Source of the DNA: Nesterenkonia haasae | GTDB taxonomy: Bacteria > Actinomycetota > Actinomycetes > Actinomycetales > Micrococcaceae | DNA length: 64,000 nt | Direction: 5' to 3' | Assembly: GCF_010119385.1 (NCBI RefSeq) | Contig: NZ_VFIE01000019.1 | Location: 200,302 to 264,301, forward strand | In this document: piece after piece, positions 16,597 through 25,617 of the stretch | Layout of the letters: every line of letters begins with the position of its first letter | How positions within the stretch are numbered: the first letter of the stretch is position 1 | Translations under genes and position numbers: made by a program | The notes under the pieces: model-generated | What the model was told of the DNA's origin: nothing | The model's input: the letters and a program-made list of their open reading frames with translations, nothing else | The model's database searches: none

Positions 16597-17739
16597 CTAG
16601 TGAACTTTCTGAGTGTCGGAGGGCTCATGGGCCGCGTCCGCGTCGTCGTGTTTCTGTGATTCTCGCCTTGCCTGAGCAACAGCCCTGGCGTCTGCCCTGC
16701 GCCTCTGCACAATTTGTTGGATCTGATCCATCGCCACAGCAAGAATGATGACCGCGCCGGTGATGACTGTCTGCCAGAACGGTGAGACTCCAACGATCAC
16801 CAGGCCGTTGGTGAGGAAGCCGATCACGAAGGCACCAATGATGGTTCCCCGGACTGTTCCTCGGCCACCGGAGAGTGCCGCACCGCCGATGACGACTGCG
16901 GCAATTGCGTTGAGCTCGTAGAGGCTGCCGAGGTCCGCAGTAGATGACCGGATATTGGCGATCTGCAGGATGCCGACCATCCCGGCGCACATACCGGTGA
17001 AGATGTACACGCGAGTCTTGACGCGCTTGACGGGAACACCGGACAGTTCAGCGGCCCGTTCGTTGCTGCCTGTGGCGTAGAGCCACCGGCCGAAGGGCGT
17101 GCGGGTCAAAATGATGGAGAAGATCACGGCGAGAGCAATCATGACCCAGGCGGAGATGGGCACTCCCAGTGGGTAGCTGGCGAAGATTGCGAAGAGGCCT
17201 TCGTTGTTCAACCCTTCTTGTCCGCGCAGCTCGTTGGTGATGTTGGTACCACCCAGCAGCACCTGTGTGAGACCGCGGCCCACGTACAACATGCCGAGCG
17301 TGACAATGAACGGTGCAAGGTTCAACCGCGATATCAGCATGCCGTTGATCCACCCGACCAGCATGCCTACTGCCACTGCGATCACCACGATGACCCAGAG
17401 GGAGGGGTACATGACCGCATCCGTCAGCGGTAGGGAAACGCCCTGGAACATGTTTCCGGCAACTGCGCCGGTGAGGCCGACCGTGGATCCCACGGAGAGA
17501 TCGATACCGCCCTTGAGGATCACCAGCAGCATGCCCAGAGCGATGATCGCGTTGAACGCGACGTCCTTGGCGATGGTGGCGAGGTTGCCGGAGGACAAGT
17601 AGTTGTCGTTCATCAGGGCAAAGATCGCAATGATGATGATCAGCGCCACCAGTGCGCGGCCCTCCATAATCAGAGCCCCGAGGTTGACGTTGAACCGCTT
17701 GGGCTTCTCCGCGACTTCCGCCTCGGCCGTAGTGGTCAT
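16597..17739 (-). CDS. Ribose-type ABC transporter permease
   Basis: This 380-residue membrane protein of the RbsC class has about nine hydrophobic segments. It carries the family hallmarks LGMLLVILKGGIDLSVGS near residue 70-85 and ALSGGRGTVRGTIIGAF near 295. A charged tail rich in Arg, Asp and His follows residue 350. It overlaps the ATPase gene by four bases (ATGA), so the two subunits are translationally coupled. It probably forms the channel of the tetritol importer. Confidence 0.93.
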   Translation of the reverse strand: MTTTAEAEVAEKPKRFNVNLGALIMEGRALVALIIIIAIFALMNDNYLSSGNLATIAKDVAFNAIIALGMLLVILKGGIDLSVGSTVGLTGAVAGNMFQGVSLPLTDAVMYPSLWVIVVIAVAVGMLVGWINGMLISRLNLAPFIVTLGMLYVGRGLTQVLLGGTNITNELRGQEGLNNEGLFAIFASYPLGVPISAWVMIALAVIFSIILTRTPFGRWLYATGSNERAAELSGVPVKRVKTRVYIFTGMCAGMVGILQIANIRSSTADLGSLYELNAIAAVVIGGAALSGGRGTVRGTIIGAFVIGFLTNGLVIVGVSPFWQTVITGAVIILAVAMDQIQQIVQRRRADARAVAQARRESQKHDDADAAHEPSDTQKVH

Positions 17740-19349
17740 CCTTCTGCTCCATTCGTTGCGTGCGCACCGGGTGCTTCGGCGCTCAATAGTTCAGGGGTGC
17801 TGTCCTCCGCCGCCGCCATCACGTCCTCACGGGTCGCTTCACGCGGGTCGAACTCAGTGACCAGATGGCCTCTGCTCATCACCACGATGCGGTGGGAGGC
17901 CGTCAGCGCCTCGCCGACATCTGAGGTGACGTACAGCACCGCAAGGCCCTTGCGTGCCTGCTTGAAGATCAGCGAAAAGATTTCGCCTTTGGCCCCGACG
18001 TCGACGCCGCGAGTGGGCTCATCCAGCAGGACTACTCTCGGGTCGGTGAGGAGCATCTTTCCGATGACTACCTTCTGCGCGTTTCCTCCAGAGAGCGAGG
18101 TGATCGGTGCCTGAGGCCCCGCCGTCTTGACACCGATATCAGCGATCTGTTCTTTCACCCGCTGGTTCTCGGCGCCGCGCTGGAGCAGACCGTTACGGAC
18201 CCATCTGCTGAGTCCCGCCAACGACAGGTTCTTCCCCACAGACTGCAACTGGATGAGGCCATCACGTTGGCGATCCTCAGGAACCAGTCCCATGCCTCGT
18301 TGAATGCGCTCTGAGACATTGCGTCTAGCCATGTCCTGGCCGTCAAGCATGATCCTGCCGCCGGCCACCTTGTCACGGCCAGCAAGGGTCTCCATGAGCT
18401 CAGTTCGTCCAGCCCCCATCAGGCCGTAGAGGCAGACAATCTCACCTTCACGCACGTCGAGTGACACGTGATTTACAGGGAACTTTTCACTCACTGGGTC
18501 GTAGACCGAGACATCTTGGATGGAAAGGACGACGTCGCCGTATTCTCGCGGTTCGTCACGAAAATCGTAGTCAGCTTCACGTCCGACCATAGTGCGAACG
18601 ACCCACGAAAGGTCGATGTTCGCAGCGTCTTCTTTGGCGACAAGTTCGCCATCCCTGAAGACGACCGCCCGGTCGGCGATCTCAATCGCCTCTTCCAAGT
18701 GGTGAGAGATGTAGACAATTGCCACGTTCTGGCGTTTGAGTTCACGGATGATCTTGAACAGCACATGAACTTCAGTCGTGCTCAAAGCCGATGTCGGCTC
18801 ATCCATGATGAGAATCCGCGCATCCGTGGACAACGCTCGGGCGATCTCCACGATTTGCTGTTGTCCAACACGCAGATCCTGCACATAGGTGTCGGGTGAA
18901 ATGGGCTCCTCGAGCCGATCCATGACTTCACGGGTGATACGGGACTGCTCGACGTAGTCGATGCCGCGGACCGACATCAGCTCGCGTCCCAGAAAGATGT
19001 TGTCCCGCACTTTGAGATTGGGATTGAGGTTGAGCTCCTGGTGGATAATCGAGATGCCACGCTCCACAGCGTCCGTGGTGGTGGCCAGCTGGATCACCTC
19101 ACCATCCAGTTCAAGGTGTCCCGCGGTGGGTCGTTCAACCCCCGAAAGGATCTTCATCAGGGTGGACTTACCGGCACCGTTTTCTCCGAAGAGAACGGTG
19201 ACCTCCCCACTGCGAACCTCGAAGTTGACGCCTTTGAGCGCTCGGGTCACCCCATAGGTCTTGGCGATGTTCACCGCACGCAGCACTACCTCGCCGGCTT
19301 GCTCAGTGCCGCGGGCCTCACTCTTAGCGTCCGAATCTGCGGTGACCAT
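17736..19349 (-). CDS. Ribose-type ABC transporter ATPase with two nucleotide-binding domains
   Basis: The protein has 537 residues and two ABC domains, as in RbsA. The N-terminal domain has Walker A GENGAGKSTLMKIL, signature VGQQQIVEIARAL and Walker B ARILIMDEPTSAL. The C-terminal domain has the altered Walker A typical of this group (YGLMGAGRTELME), with signature LSGGNAQKVVIGKML and VVLLDEPTRGVD. It energises the permease encoded next. Its ATG overlaps the stop of the DUF2291 gene (TAATG), so the whole operon is tightly packed. Confidence 0.94.
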   Translation of the reverse strand: MVTADSDAKSEARGTEQAGEVVLRAVNIAKTYGVTRALKGVNFEVRSGEVTVLFGENGAGKSTLMKILSGVERPTAGHLELDGEVIQLATTTDAVERGISIIHQELNLNPNLKVRDNIFLGRELMSVRGIDYVEQSRITREVMDRLEEPISPDTYVQDLRVGQQQIVEIARALSTDARILIMDEPTSALSTTEVHVLFKIIRELKRQNVAIVYISHHLEEAIEIADRAVVFRDGELVAKEDAANIDLSWVVRTMVGREADYDFRDEPREYGDVVLSIQDVSVYDPVSEKFPVNHVSLDVREGEIVCLYGLMGAGRTELMETLAGRDKVAGGRIMLDGQDMARRNVSERIQRGMGLVPEDRQRDGLIQLQSVGKNLSLAGLSRWVRNGLLQRGAENQRVKEQIADIGVKTAGPQAPITSLSGGNAQKVVIGKMLLTDPRVVLLDEPTRGVDVGAKGEIFSLIFKQARKGLAVLYVTSDVGEALTASHRIVVMSRGHLVTEFDPREATREDVMAAAEDSTPELLSAEAPGAHATNGAEG

Positions 19350-20023
19350 TACGACGACCCCACTTCCAGGTTCAGCGGCTGGATGATGATGGGCCGTTCG
19401 TCGTCGCCTTCTGCGTCGGTCGCCACGTAGCGCATGACTCCGCTGACTGTGATGTCCTCGCCGGCCAGTGACTCGGGGTCTTCCCCTGCTGCCTCCTGGG
19501 CATCGCCACGCAACAGGGTGCTGATCTCGGTTCCTACACGCTGGTAGCCAGTCTGGCCCGGCGCATCACCAAAGCGGAAGCCTGAGACATCGCGAATCAA
19601 GTTGCCGTCTAACGCCGTGCTCAGCGGCACGACGATCTGCCGCCCCTCTGAGACCCCGTCGACAGAAAGGATCAGGTTGTCAGCTGTGGCTTCAGCTACC
19701 GTACCCTCAGCGATCACCGCGAACACGACAGTTCCTTCGCTGACGGTTTGGGCCTCGAACTCTTCGGCCGCTGCCTCCGGGTCCTCGTCCAGCGCACTGG
19801 TGACGTCTCCGAGTGGCGCCGGATCCTCGGTCATCTCCGACTGCACCGAGGCGTAGAGTTCCTGAGCTGTCTCCTCCGGGTCGAACTGATCCGGGGTGAG
19901 CGCATCCACTTCCTCCGGTGTGAGGAATTTGGTGTTCAGCAGCATCGCAATAACCAGGACCAGCAGCGCGCCGGCGCCGATGAGTCGCGGGATGAGCTTC
20001 CTGCGTTGGGTATGGGCGCTCAC
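19349..20023 (-). CDS. DUF2291-family membrane-anchored protein
   Basis: This is a 224-residue protein with one N-terminal membrane span (LIGAGALLVLVIAMLL, about residues 14-30) and a soluble exported domain. The following LTPEEVDALTPDQFDPEETAQELYASVQ and the later VPLSTALDGNLIRDVSGFRFGD fit DUF2291. The family travels with ribose-type ABC importers of sugars and polyols but has no proven function; an accessory role at the outer face of the importer is a reasonable guess. It overlaps the dehydrogenase gene by four bases (GTGA) and the ATPase gene by one. Confidence 0.85.
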   Translation of the reverse strand: MSAHTQRRKLIPRLIGAGALLVLVIAMLLNTKFLTPEEVDALTPDQFDPEETAQELYASVQSEMTEDPAPLGDVTSALDEDPEAAAEEFEAQTVSEGTVVFAVIAEGTVAEATADNLILSVDGVSEGRQIVVPLSTALDGNLIRDVSGFRFGDAPGQTGYQRVGTEISTLLRGDAQEAAGEDPESLAGEDITVSGVMRYVATDAEGDDERPIIIQPLNLEVGSS

Positions 20024-21192
20024 GCAGCGTCACCTCCCACAAGGTTGTTAGCCGAGTCTGCGGGAACTGGGCCGTTGGGCAGGATGGAGACCTTCACGGA
20101 ACCGCCGGAAGAGTCGCCCACCAGGTCCAGGGCATCTTGGAAACGCTCCAGTGGAAACTGGTGGGTGCAGATCTGCTCCATCGGCAGTTTTCCGTCCTCA
20201 ATGAGCTTGATCGCCGCGGGCCAGCAATGGGGCCCCAGGTGGGCTCCCAGGACGTCGAGTTCTTTGTCGTCAGAGATGATCGACCAGTCAACCGAGACCT
20301 TGTCTTTGAAGACCGAGTACTCAATGAACCGGCCGAACTTACGCAGCAGGTTCAGACCCTGCTGAACGGCCGAAGGGTGGCCAGTAGCTTCGATGTAGAC
20401 ATCGGCACCATAACCACCGGTGAGCTCCCTGACCTTAGCCACGGCGTCGTCCTGAGAAATGTTGATGGTGATGTCCGCCCCGCAGGCCTTGGCGAGTTCG
20501 AGCTTCTCTTCCACCATGTCCAATGCGATGACGCGAAGTGGGTTTTTCTGACGCGCGCCGGCGATTGCTGAGAGCCCGATCGGTCCTGCACCTGCAATGA
20601 CCACGGTGTCTTCGAATTTGATATTGGCCCGTTCGACCGCGTGCAGCGCACAGGATAGCGGCTCGGAAAAGGCCGCGAACTGGCCGGGGAGGCCTCCGGC
20701 GACCACGTGGGTCAGTGCACGTTCCGGCACGAGCACGTACTCAGCCATCGCACCGTCGAAACCTTTGAACCCGAACATGTCGTGCGGTTCGCACATCCAG
20801 TAGCCACCGCGTTCGCAGTAGAGACAGTCGTTACAAGGGACGATCTGTTCACACGCCAAACGGTCACCGAGCACGACGCCGCGGACCTCCAGTGCCCCTG
20901 CCCCGGCAGCGACTACGGTTCCGACGAACTCATGCCCGGGGATGCGATTGCGTTCCGCCCATGCTGGCTTATGTTCTCCGCCCCAGAATTTCTCGGCTCC
21001 GTGGTAGCACTTCAGGTCTGAAGCACACACCCCGACGGCGTCGGTGCGCAGCAGCAGTTCACCCGGTCCGGGAACGGGAACCGGGCGCTCCTCGAGGCGG
21101 TAGTCCTCCGGGCCGTGGACCACGACTGCGCGCATAGTGCTGGGCACCTGTGTGCCAGTCGTCTCTTCAGCCTCGGTCGAGGTCGTGGTCAT
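20020..21192 (-). CDS. eltD: Zinc-dependent polyol dehydrogenase, probable erythritol/L-threitol dehydrogenase
   Basis: This is a medium-chain Zn alcohol dehydrogenase of about 390 residues. The GroES-like domain has GVCASDLKCYHG (catalytic-zinc Cys) and NRIPGHEFVGTV (His-Glu). Structural-zinc cysteines follow in CNDCLYCERGGYWMC, and the NAD fold starts VVIAGAGPIGLSAI. Its neighbours (TIM-like isomerase, DhaK-type kinase, RpiB homologue) are those of the mycobacterial tetritol pathway. I therefore infer oxidation of erythritol or L-threitol to L-erythrulose; threonine or sorbitol dehydrogenase are alternatives. The ATG at 21192 has AGGAG eight bases upstream and is preferred over an in-frame start at 21225. 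It is the first gene of the uptake operon. Confidence 0.8.
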   Translation of the reverse strand: MTTTSTEAEETTGTQVPSTMRAVVVHGPEDYRLEERPVPVPGPGELLLRTDAVGVCASDLKCYHGAEKFWGGEHKPAWAERNRIPGHEFVGTVVAAGAGALEVRGVVLGDRLACEQIVPCNDCLYCERGGYWMCEPHDMFGFKGFDGAMAEYVLVPERALTHVVAGGLPGQFAAFSEPLSCALHAVERANIKFEDTVVIAGAGPIGLSAIAGARQKNPLRVIALDMVEEKLELAKACGADITINISQDDAVAKVRELTGGYGADVYIEATGHPSAVQQGLNLLRKFGRFIEYSVFKDKVSVDWSIISDDKELDVLGAHLGPHCWPAAIKLIEDGKLPMEQICTHQFPLERFQDALDLVGDSSGGSVKVSILPNGPVPADSANNLVGGDAA

Positions 21193-21321
21193 GGGGTTGC
21201 TCCTCAAGTGCAGGTGGCCGGACATTCCGACCTCGGGGACATATCCTCATTCAGTCAACGATCGGTGACGCTTATCACGTGCCGTGTATCACAGTGAACC
21301 AGTGTGCTGCACAATTGTCAA

Positions 21322-21333
21322 GCACATATGTTC
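21322..21333. promoter_or_regulatory. Candidate SorC-regulator operator, eltD promoter
   Basis: GCACATATGTTC lies about 130 bases before the eltD start. Close copies stand upstream of lerK/sorC (23943-23954) and of the rpiB/SDR divergon (25618-25629, opposite strand). A GAACA half-site nine bases further on makes a TGTTC-N9-GAACA inverted repeat. Confidence 0.55.
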
Positions 21334-21365
21334 AGGTGTCCAGAACAGGTCTCAGAGCGCTCTCC

Positions 21366-22136
21366 TCACGCCGCAGACGCGAGCTCAAGGAGCTCGGTGA
21401 ACCCTTCCGCAGTCCACGCCGAACGGCCGATGAAAAGGCCGTCGACATTCTCCATGCCAAGCAGTTCGGCAGCGTTCTGCGGGTTGACGGAACCGCCGTA
21501 GAGCAGGGCCCCGACGTGCCTTCCGAACCGTTCGCGCAGCGCTTCAAATGGTTCGCTGAGTTCCGCTGCGGTGGCTGGGCGGCCTGAGGCCCCGATTGCC
21601 CATATAGGCTCGTAGGCGATCAGTACAGTGCTGAGCTCTTCTGGGCTCAGTCCTTCAAGTGCCCCATTGGCCTGCCCGAGGATGTAGGGCGCGGCCTGAC
21701 CACGTTCTCGCACCTCCTGGGGCTCGCCTACGCAGAGAAGCGGATAGGCTCCATGGCGGAGTGCGGCGAGAACCTTCAGCCGGGTAGTCCGGATGGTCTC
21801 GTTGAAGAACTCGCGCCGTTCGGAGTGACCGATCTCCACGATGTCGGCACCCGCATCAAGCGCCTGCGGCACGGAGATCTCCCCGGTCCAGGCACCACTG
21901 TCTTCCCAATGGGCGTTCTGCACGCCGAGCTTGAGCCCTCCTGGACGCTGAGATCGGTCACCGAACACTCTATGGACTGCAGCCAGGGCGGTCGCGGGAG
22001 GAATGATGAACGGCTGGATCCCGGCCGTCAGCTCAGGGCGGCTCCGCAGGACGCGCTGGAGAACCTGGGCATACGCCTCTGCCTCTGCCAAGGTGAGGTT
22101 CATCTTCCAGCTGGTGCCGATCCAGCGGCAGCTCAT
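21366..22136 (-). CDS. lerI: Triosephosphate isomerase homologue, probable L-erythrulose-1-phosphate isomerase
   Basis: This 256-residue TIM barrel keeps all catalytic elements of triosephosphate isomerase: GTSWKMN (Lys), VEIGHSERRE (His), VLIAYEPIWAIG (Glu) and LLYGGSVNPQNA (phosphate loop). Position argues against the glycolytic enzyme. Its ATG overlaps the stop of the DhaK-type kinase by four bases, and an RpiB homologue is close by. That matches LerI of mycobacteria and EryH of Brucella, which convert L-erythrulose-1-phosphate to D-erythrulose-4-phosphate. The role is inferred from context. A second, glycolytic tpiA should exist elsewhere in the genome. Confidence 0.82.
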   Translation of the reverse strand: MSCRWIGTSWKMNLTLAEAEAYAQVLQRVLRSRPELTAGIQPFIIPPATALAAVHRVFGDRSQRPGGLKLGVQNAHWEDSGAWTGEISVPQALDAGADIVEIGHSERREFFNETIRTTRLKVLAALRHGAYPLLCVGEPQEVRERGQAAPYILGQANGALEGLSPEELSTVLIAYEPIWAIGASGRPATAAELSEPFEALRERFGRHVGALLYGGSVNPQNAAELLGMENVDGLFIGRSAWTAEGFTELLELASAA

Positions 22137-23875
22137 GACTGCTGACTCTGCTGCAGCTGATCGATGTGATGACCGAGCTCCCCCATCAGGATGGCGAACG
22201 ACGTCGCCCCCGGATCAGGAGTGCCCACGGATTTCTCGCCGAGGACTCGGGATCGGCCGAGTCGCGCGGTCAGCTCAGCAGTACCTTGCGCGGCCAGCCG
22301 GGCGCGCTCGGCAGCCGCAGTGAGGGAACGTGCGAGGTCCTCGCTCTGACTGAATTCCTGCTCAAGGGTCTCGGCGAAAGGAACTGCTGCGTCGATCATG
22401 GTTTTGTCTCCCGGCTGGGCTCCGCCGAGGCGCTGAAGAGCTTCTACAGCGTTGAGCATGGCTCGCACCGCGGCACTCTTATCGCTGCCGAGGTCATCGG
22501 AGAGTGCCCGGCCCGCTGCTGTGAGTGCTGCTCCCCACAGGGCCCCGGAGGTCCCCCCGGCTGACTCAGCCCACGCAGTCCCGGCGTGGACCAGGAGGGC
22601 GCGAGCACCGGCCCTGCGCTCGAGCGCCTTCTTCCCCGCCTGCACGGCGCCCGCGGAACCGAGAACCATGCCCTGGCCATGGTCTCCGTCTCCTGCTACT
22701 GCATCTAGGCGGCCGAGTTCGCCTTCGTGGGTCCGGCAGGTGGCCTCGAACAGGTCCAGCACTCCCTGGAGGCTCTGGGCGAACTGCCGGGACTCTTCCG
22801 TGGCGGGCGCAACAGGCTCTTCGCCAGGGGTGAAGTATTCGGTGCGCGCCGGGCGGTCCGTCAAAGCAAGCAGGTCGCGAGGAGCTCCTCGTCGGAAGGC
22901 TGGCGTATCGACCGGTGCGCTCCAGTGCCGTTCCAGTTCCTCGTCTAGGAAGACGAGGGTCAGTGACAGTCCAGCCATGTCCAAACTGGTCACAAACTCG
23001 CCAACCTCCGGCTGAACAGGTGTGAGTCCCTGCTCTTCGAGACGCTGGGCCAGCCTGGAATACACCACGAATAGCTCTTCGTACTTCACAGTGCCCAAAC
23101 CATTGAGCAGCACGGCGACGCGGCCCGAGTGGCCGGCCGGGGCTTCGGCCATAATTCCGTCAAACAGAAGATCGGCTACTTCGGATGCGGTCCCCAGTGG
23201 GAGATCCTTGATGCCTGGTTCGCCGTGGATACCCAATCCGATAGCCATCTGACCACTCTCGACGTGGAACAGCGGCTCTTCCGCGCCGGGCAGCGTGCAG
23301 CCATCGAACGCCACACCGTAGGAGCGTGTGGCATCGTTTGCCTTCCATGCGATGCGTTCTGCCTCGTCAATATCGGCACCCGCTTCAATGGCCGCACCTG
23401 CAATCTTGAACACGGGAAGGTCCCCGGCAATGCCGCGGCGGTTGCGGTGGTTCTCGGGCGAATCGGAGGCGATATCGTCCGTCACAGCCACGATGCGGAC
23501 GTCGACGCCCTCTGCGCGCAGCTTTTCGGCGGCCGCACCAAAATGCAGGACGTCTCCGGCGTACTTGCCGAATCCCATGATGACCCCTCCCCCGTTTTCG
23601 GCGCTGCGCGCCACGGAGTACACCTGGGAAGCCGAAGGCGAGGAGAAGATGTTCCCGCACGGTGCCCCATGACCCATACCCGGTCCGACCCATCCCGCAA
23701 ATGCAGGGTAGTGCCCCGAACCACCGCCGATCACCAGAGCTGGCTGCCCCGCCGGCGTGTCCGTCGAACGTACGACGCCGCCGTGAACGCCCGTGACGTA
23801 CTCAGGATGCGCCGCGACGAAACCGCGAAGCGCCTCGGATGGGAAATCAGAAGCTGTGTTGATCAGATAAGTCAT
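22133..23875 (-). CDS. lerK: Dihydroxyacetone kinase-family protein, probable L-erythrulose kinase
   Basis: This is a fused ATP-dependent ketose kinase of about 580 residues. The DhaK domain (about 1-330) has GGGSGHYPAFAGWVG and the substrate-binding His in GLGIHGEPGI. The DhaL domain (about 370-575) has DAVAGDGDHGQGM for the Mg-ATP aspartates and SAGGTSGALWG. The architecture is that of dihydroxyacetone kinase and of LerK, which phosphorylates L-erythrulose at C1. The coupled isomerase favours the latter. I placed the start at MTYLINTASDF because AGAGGA lies just upstream; an in-frame start 57 bases earlier lacks a good ribosome site. Plain dihydroxyacetone phosphorylation is the main alternative. 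Confidence 0.82.
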   Translation of the reverse strand: MTYLINTASDFPSEALRGFVAAHPEYVTGVHGGVVRSTDTPAGQPALVIGGGSGHYPAFAGWVGPGMGHGAPCGNIFSSPSASQVYSVARSAENGGGVIMGFGKYAGDVLHFGAAAEKLRAEGVDVRIVAVTDDIASDSPENHRNRRGIAGDLPVFKIAGAAIEAGADIDEAERIAWKANDATRSYGVAFDGCTLPGAEEPLFHVESGQMAIGLGIHGEPGIKDLPLGTASEVADLLFDGIMAEAPAGHSGRVAVLLNGLGTVKYEELFVVYSRLAQRLEEQGLTPVQPEVGEFVTSLDMAGLSLTLVFLDEELERHWSAPVDTPAFRRGAPRDLLALTDRPARTEYFTPGEEPVAPATEESRQFAQSLQGVLDLFEATCRTHEGELGRLDAVAGDGDHGQGMVLGSAGAVQAGKKALERRAGARALLVHAGTAWAESAGGTSGALWGAALTAAGRALSDDLGSDKSAAVRAMLNAVEALQRLGGAQPGDKTMIDAAVPFAETLEQEFSQSEDLARSLTAAAERARLAAQGTAELTARLGRSRVLGEKSVGTPDPGATSFAILMGELGHHIDQLQQSQQS

Positions 23876-23942
23876 CTGGGGTCCTCTGGTACCGGGTGCC
23901 GACTGTTGACGTTGAGCGAAAACGAGCGGCACATTTGTGCAT

Positions 23943-23954
23943 TGACGTATGTTC
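23943..23954. promoter_or_regulatory. Candidate SorC-regulator operator between lerK and its regulator
   Basis: TGACGTATGTTC matches the other two copies over its ATGTTC half. It sits next to a perfect inverted repeat GCACA-TT-TGTGC at 23929-23940. It lies in the 216-base gap between the divergent lerK and sorC-type genes, so the regulator may control both itself and the catabolic operon. Confidence 0.5.
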
Positions 23955-24091
23955 TAGTCCACCATAAGGCAGACTATGTGATACTCGCCACCGTTCCTCG
24001 GAACTGTTTCAGATCTGCGCAGTTGTGTCTTGAGGAGGGTGCTGCCAGTAATGTTGCTCACTGAACCATGACAGTTGATGGAGGCCTACTT

Positions 24092-25060
24092 GTGACGGAT
24101 CAGCCCTTTGAGAGCGCCCCGGAAGCACTCGATCCGCGGGATACTGAGCTCGAGCGCCTCTATCAGGCTGCGCAGCTCTACTATGAGCAGGGCGCTACCC
24201 AGGCCGAGATTGCTCAGCAGCTGGAGGTCTCCCGCCCGTCGATCAGTCGCATGCTCGCTGATGCCCGGTCTCTCGGAATCGTTGAGATTCGGGTCCGGCG
24301 GCCCGCACCTTCGGATATGGAGCACCTGCGCGAGGAGCTGATAGAAAAACTCGGCCTTGACGCGGTTTACCTGGCACCTGGGGACCAGTCGCGCCGACTG
24401 GGCCCCGGGCTCGTCCCGCCCACAAGACAAGCCCTTGAACAGGTGAACCTCCGTGCGGGGGACGCCATGCTGATCGCTTCGGGGGAGACGACCTACGCTT
24501 TGGCGCAGCATCGGCTCGGAGACTTTTCGGGCGTAGTGATCGCACCAACTGTCGGCGGTCAGGCCGAACCTGATCCGTGGCACCAGACCAATGAGGTGGT
24601 CCGCGCCTTCGCCGTGTCCTCCGGCGGGTACCCGCACTATCTCTTTGCCCCATCAATGCCCTCCGAGGCACTTCTGGACGCATTGCAAGATGATCCTGGA
24701 TATCGACAGATCGTTGACGATTGGAACAGGGCGCAAGTAGCGCTCGTCGGAGTGGGCGCTCCGCCTCGGACGCGCAAGTCGATCGCCCGGTCAGTGCCGC
24801 GCACTCACCCCAACGTCGTGAAGGCGGCCGGGGACGTCTGCCTTGCATTCTTCGACGACGCGGGCAACGAGATCAGTTTTCCCGGCAATGAACGCATGGT
24901 GCGAATTCCTGGGCCCTCATTGCACGCGGTTCCTACGCGGATCGCTGTGGCCGTGGGGACAGAAAAGGCCATCAGCATACTCACGGCAGCCCGATCTGGG
25001 TGGTTCAACGTGCTGGTCACCGATGAGGAAACCGCACGCGCGATCACCCGGGCGCTCTGA
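24092..25060 (+). CDS. SorC/DeoR-type sugar-binding transcriptional regulator
   Basis: The protein has about 322 residues. An N-terminal helix-turn-helix (LYYEQGATQAEIAQQLEVSRPSISRMLADARSLGIV) is followed by the SorC sugar-binding domain: DAMLIASGETTYALAQ, VVIAPTVGGQAEPDPWHQTNE, and a late VPTRIAVAVGTEKA. SorC regulators sense a phosphorylated sugar; EryD of Brucella, which controls erythritol genes, is a member. It diverges from lerK and most likely controls the tetritol genes. The GTG at 24092 has GGAGG seven bases upstream; an ATG at 24068 in the same frame is possible but lacks a well-placed ribosome site. Confidence 0.88.
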   Translation: MTDQPFESAPEALDPRDTELERLYQAAQLYYEQGATQAEIAQQLEVSRPSISRMLADARSLGIVEIRVRRPAPSDMEHLREELIEKLGLDAVYLAPGDQSRRLGPGLVPPTRQALEQVNLRAGDAMLIASGETTYALAQHRLGDFSGVVIAPTVGGQAEPDPWHQTNEVVRAFAVSSGGYPHYLFAPSMPSEALLDALQDDPGYRQIVDDWNRAQVALVGVGAPPRTRKSIARSVPRTHPNVVKAAGDVCLAFFDDAGNEISFPGNERMVRIPGPSLHAVPTRIAVAVGTEKAISILTAARSGWFNVLVTDEETARAITRAL

Positions 25061-25078
25061 ACGCCCGAGCAAACAACC

Positions 25079-25552
25079 TTAGCTACAGCTGCCAGTCTCT
25101 TCGTAGGAGGTAATCGCCTGGACCTTCTCCGCCGAGGCACTGGCCGGATCGAACTCATGCGCTAACCACTCTTTGGCCAACTTGCGGGCAACTTCCTGGC
25201 CTATCACTCGCTGACCGAGACACAGAACCTGCGCGTTATTGGACAGGATGGCGCGCTCTACAGAGTATGAATCGTGGGCTGTGACAGCCCGGATGCCGGT
25301 GACTTTATTGGCTGAGATGGCCACACCGAGTCCGGTGCCGCAGATAAGCAGTGCGCGGTCAGCCTCTCCTGCGGCTACCAACTCTGCTGCCGCCACAGCG
25401 ATATTCGGGTAGGCGGTCCCTTCATCGGCCCCGACTCCTACGTCGTGAACCGAGGAGACTCGCTCATCTGCCTCCAAATCGGCTTTGAGAATTTCTTTGT
25501 AGTCATACCCAGCGTCATCGGAGCCGACAACTAGGCGCAGTGGGAATGTCAT
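25079..25552 (-). CDS. derI: RpiB/LacA/LacB-family isomerase, probable D-erythrulose-4-phosphate isomerase
   Basis: This is a 157-residue protein of the ribose-5-phosphate isomerase B fold. It starts [17 protein letters not shown] and has the catalytic Cys in [16 protein letters not shown], then [30 protein letters not shown]. In tetritol pathways a homologue (DerI, EryI) converts D-erythrulose-4-phosphate to D-erythrose-4-phosphate, which enters the pentose phosphate pathway. The neighbouring EltD/LerI/LerK homologues make that role likelier than housekeeping pentose isomerisation. It converges on the regulator gene (18-base gap) and has its own promoter region with the shared operator motif. 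Confidence 0.83.
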   Translation of the reverse strand: MTFPLRLVVGSDDAGYDYKEILKADLEADERVSSVHDVGVGADEGTAYPNIAVAAAELVAAGEADRALLICGTGLGVAISANKVTGIRAVTAHDSYSVERAILSNNAQVLCLGQRVIGQEVARKLAKEWLAHEFDPASASAEKVQAITSYEETGSCS

Positions 25553-25617
25553 GGGACTTTCTCCTTGTCGAAAGGTGGGTTTCCTTCGATGCTACAGGTC
25601 TGTAGAACAAATGTCAT

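Noticed and set aside
21366-22136. Glycolytic triosephosphate isomerase (tpiA)
   Set aside because: All catalytic residues fit, but the four-base overlap with a ketose kinase and the lack of gap/pgk neighbours favour the tetritol isomerase. This rests on context and could be wrong.
25079-25552. Housekeeping ribose-5-phosphate isomerase B
   Set aside because: The fold is the same, but position and the shared operator motif tie it to the tetritol genes.
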